From NCBI RefSeq assembly GCF_013394855.1, contig NZ_JABMLK010000001.1, positions 1,116,001-1,180,000 on the forward strand: a DNA stretch of 64,000 nt, in the 5' to 3' direction. Positions 61,564 to 64,000 of this stretch are shown here, one piece after another. The notes beneath the pieces were generated by a model. It was not told where the DNA came from. It saw only the letters and a program-made list of their open reading frames with translations, and did not search any database. Every line of letters starts with the position of its first letter. Position 1 is the stretch's first letter. The position numbers and the translations under genes are program-made. The DNA is from Limnobaculum xujianqingii (GTDB lineage: Bacteria; Pseudomonadota; Gammaproteobacteria; Enterobacterales; Enterobacteriaceae).

Positions 61564-62649
61564 TTAACCGTGGCGTCGTTCAAAAACAGCCATAAACTGA
61601 GTCAATGCCTGAACACCAGCCAACGGCATTGCGTTGTAGATAGATGCACGCATTCCACCCAGAACCCGGTGCCCTTTTAGTGCATGCAAACCGGCAACCT
61701 GAGCCTCTTCGAGGAATACCTTATCCAATGTTCCATCCCCTAATTGGAATGGAACGTTCATCCAGGAACGGTTAGGGATCGCAACACCATTACGATAGAA
61801 ATCACTGTTATCAATAAAACTGTATAGGTGGGACGCTTTCTCTTCGTTACGGCGCGCCATTTCGGTCAATCCACCTTGGGCTTTTAACCATTTAAATACC
61901 AGTCCGGACAGGTACCATGCAAAGGTAGGTGGCGTGTTGAACATCGAGTCATACTTATTTAACACGGTAAAATCGAGAATAGATGGTGTCTCTTTGCGGG
62001 CTTTACCCAGAAGATCTTCACGTATAATGATCACCGTAATACCTGCCGGTCCAATATTCTTTTGCGCTCCGGCATAAATCACACCATAACGGCTAACATC
62101 AATTGGGCGAGATAAGATGGTTGAGGAGAGGTCCGCTATAACAACGCGATCGCCAAAATCAGGCTGTTCATCAATAGCAACACCGTCAATCGTCTCATTT
62201 GGGCAGAAATGAACATAAGCAGATTTATCACTCAGTACCCAATCTTTCATTGGTTTTATTGCTGACAAACCATCAATCTGGGTCTTTGCATCAAACACAT
62301 TTGGCTTACAATATTTTTCAGCTTCCTGAATAGCACTGTGAGCCCAATAGCCGCCGTCAATGTAATCAGCCTGGGTAGCATCACCTAATAAATTTAATGG
62401 GATCGCAGCAAATTGCGCGCGCGCGCCACCGTGACTAAATAGCACTTTATAATTATCAGGAATTTTCATCAGATCGCGCAGGTCACGCTCAGCCGTTTCA
62501 GCTACCTGAATAAACTCTTTACCGCGGTGGCTAATTTCCATGACCGATGTGCCGAGCCCCTGCCAATCACAAAGTTCTTGTTGTGCCTGACGTAACACTT
62601 CAACCGGTAGCATTGCCGGCCCTGCACTAAAATTAAATACCTGTGCCAT
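61564..62649 (-). CDS. serC: Phosphoserine aminotransferase
   Basis: SerC transfers the amino group from glutamate in serine synthesis (3-phosphohydroxypyruvate) and pyridoxal phosphate synthesis; PLP enzyme. It begins [19 protein letters not shown]; the PLP lysine lies in [16 protein letters not shown]; 361 aa (362 in E. coli). First gene of a likely serC-racemase-aroA operon; the gap to the next gene is about 136 bp. Confidence 0.96.
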   Translation of the reverse strand: MAQVFNFSAGPAMLPVEVLRQAQQELCDWQGLGTSVMEISHRGKEFIQVAETAERDLRDLMKIPDNYKVLFSHGGARAQFAAIPLNLLGDATQADYIDGGYWAHSAIQEAEKYCKPNVFDAKTQIDGLSAIKPMKDWVLSDKSAYVHFCPNETIDGVAIDEQPDFGDRVVIADLSSTILSRPIDVSRYGVIYAGAQKNIGPAGITVIIIREDLLGKARKETPSILDFTVLNKYDSMFNTPPTFAWYLSGLVFKWLKAQGGLTEMARRNEEKASHLYSFIDNSDFYRNGVAIPNRSWMNVPFQLGDGTLDKVFLEEAQVAGLHALKGHRVLGGMRASIYNAMPLAGVQALTQFMAVFERRHG

Positions 62650-62918
62650 TTACTTCACCGCCCTGATAGAGATTATGGATTAGTTTTTAGAAATAGGATT
62701 ATCGGTTTTATCATTCACTTAGTTTTGCTGCAATGCTTTATGCATCAGTTCTGATTAATTTTTCAGACTGTTCTACATCGGTTTTGTTGCTGGCAGCAGG
62801 AAAGTCTGTTGTATATTACAAAGAAAGCGAATGAATCAACCAAAAGAAACCACAAGATAGCGATATTCATCGACATTGCATGAAAAACAGCAAATATTCT
62901 GGCTAATATAAGAAAGGG
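62650..62918. other. Promoter region of serC
   Basis: About 270 bp of AT-rich noncoding sequence between the ansB terminator and serC. A hydrophobic frame on the minus strand (62763-62966) starts inside the ansB terminator and is not credible. No conserved operator was identified. Confidence 0.4.
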
Positions 62919-62957
62919 AAAAAATAGCGGATGTCGTTTACCAAACTGACATCCGCT
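62919..62957 (-). terminator. Intrinsic terminator after ansB
   Basis: Minus strand AGCGGATGTC ... GACATCCGCT with a 12-nt loop, followed by ATTTTTTCCC. The stem is perfect over 10 bp. Confidence 0.92.
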
Positions 62958-62991
62958 ATCACTCACTAAAAACTAATCTCCAACCTATTCA

Positions 62992-64000
62992 TTAATACTC
63001 ATTAAACATCTTCTGAATTTCAACCGGATCTTGTGTTTTGGTTAATGCTAACTGTAGCAACACCCGTGCTTTTTGTGGGTTCAACGTACCCGATGCAACA
63101 AAACCATATTTAGCATCATCGATTTCTGCATCCTGAGTAGTGGACCCCGTTGGAACACGAGAAGAACGAACCACTACGGCCCCTTGCTCTCTGGCACTAA
63201 CCAGCGCATCAAATACTGTTTTATATAAGTTACCGTTACCTACACCGGCGCTAACAATACCTTTAGTGCCATCCGCCAGTAATGCTTTAACTGGCGCAGC
63301 TGAAGCATTTGCGTAACTATATATAATGTCGACTTTCGGCAATTCAGTTAGTTTACTTACATCAAAAGGCGCTTCAGGTGCATGAGCGCGCGTTGGCATC
63401 CGCTGATAATCGACTTTGCCATTATGGATATATCCCAGTGGCCCGTAATTCACCGCCTGAAAAGTCTGAACACCTGTAGTACTGGTTTTAGTCACGTCCC
63501 GACCACCAACAACCACATCATTCATAGCAACCAATACTCCACGACCCGCAGAGTTTTTATCTGAGGCTACGACCACTGCATTATAAAGATTGAATGGGCC
63601 ATCAGCACTCATAGCGGTAGCTGGACGCATGGCGCCAACCATAACAACGGGTTTATTACATTTAACCGTCAGGTTCAGGAAGTAAGACGTTTCTTCCATC
63701 GTATCGGTGCCATGAGTGATCACGAAACCATCGCTACTATCACAACGTTCATTAATCGTCTTGGCCAGTTTAAGCCAGACTTCGTCATTCATATCTTGTG
63801 AACCGATATTAACAATCTGCTCACCTTTAATATCAGCAATATCTTTTAGCTGTGGTACCGCATCAACCAAGCGTTCAACACCAAACTGACCGGCAACATA
63901 ATTGGATTGTGTTTCTGAAACGCCTCCACCAGCAATAGTCCCGCCTGTTGCCAGAACGGTAATAGTAGGTAATTTTGCCAACGCAGGCACGGTGAAACAA
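62992..64000 (-). CDS. ansB: L-asparaginase II, periplasmic (5' end outside window)
   Basis: AnsB hydrolyses L-asparagine to aspartate in the periplasm. The two catalytic Thr motifs ATGGTIAGGG and VITHGTDTMEE are present, with GSQDMND, the GAMRPATAMSADGP loop and a C-terminal FNEY close to E. coli (FNQY). The frame runs off the window edge. The residues before the mature protein, FTVPALA followed by KLPTIT, look like the end of a signal peptide (AxA site), so the true start lies beyond base 64000. Confidence 0.95.
   Translation of the reverse strand, partial: CFTVPALAKLPTITVLATGGTIAGGGVSETQSNYVAGQFGVERLVDAVPQLKDIADIKGEQIVNIGSQDMNDEVWLKLAKTINERCDSSDGFVITHGTDTMEETSYFLNLTVKCNKPVVMVGAMRPATAMSADGPFNLYNAVVVASDKNSAGRGVLVAMNDVVVGGRDVTKTSTTGVQTFQAVNYGPLGYIHNGKVDYQRMPTRAHAPEAPFDVSKLTELPKVDIIYSYANASAAPVKALLADGTKGIVSAGVGNGNLYKTVFDALVSAREQGAVVVRSSRVPTGSTTQDAEIDDAKYGFVASGTLNPQKARVLLQLALTKTQDPVEIQKMFNEY

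Noticed and set aside
62763..62966. Small hydrophobic frame between serC and ansB
   Set aside because: Its start lies inside the ansB terminator hairpin and it resembles translated AT-rich promoter sequence.

Overview
The window looks like a chromosome segment of an Enterobacterales bacterium. Core genes are collinear with the E. coli 21-22 min region (rlmL-ycbX-zapC-pyrD-pepN, pncB-asnS-ompF-aspC, gloC-mepK-ldtD-mukBEF-cmoM-elyC-kdsB-ycaR-lpxK-msbA-comEC-ihfB-rpsA-cmk-aroA-serC). Lengths match but proteins are clearly diverged, the DNA is fairly AT-rich, ycaQ is absent between lpxK and ycaR, and an Asp/Glu racemase gene sits between aroA and serC. A lineage outside Escherichia/Salmonella, perhaps Budviciaceae-like, is an inference and was not tested.

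Layout. 1-7.7 kb: housekeeping genes and a small lipoprotein. 7.9-10.9 kb: decayed accessory island made of an acyltransferase-3 gene with a heptanucleotide repeat and an IS630-like insertion, plus a phage integrase remnant. This could be what is left of a serotype-converting prophage. 11-16.7 kb: pncB, asnS, ompF, aspC, each with a clear terminator. 16.7-17.1 kb: a two-gene small-protein operon behind a leader with two strong hairpins. 17.2-37.5 kb: a contact-dependent inhibition (CDI) locus on the minus strand. It has a complete cdiB-cdiA-cdiI head (37.5-27.3 kb) followed by about seven orphan cdiA-CT/cdiI modules in varying decay. Most modules end with a convergent symE-like toxin remnant and a hairpin. 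37.7-64 kb: cell-wall (gloC, mepK, ldtD), chromosome condensation (mukFEB), LPS/lipid A (kdsB, lpxK, msbA) and translation/amino-acid genes (ihfB, rpsA, cmk, aroA, serC, ansB).

The most interesting part is the CDI array. Two orphan modules carry long duplicated cdiA 3' segments that start at the identical internal cdiA position and abut an identically truncated symE. Two modules (C, F) encode diverged versions of one toxin/immunity pair, and two others (B, D) encode related toxins. One module carries an EndoU nuclease fused by deletion to its immunity gene. The active CdiA carries a C-terminal toxin I do not recognise. Other notable items are a 305-bp MITE-like element with structured termini and core between cmk and aroA, the heptamer repeat that controls the acyltransferase reading frame, a frameshifted comEC, and an LdtD with a lipobox. 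All calls come from reading the sequence and remembered family knowledge; no database search was run.
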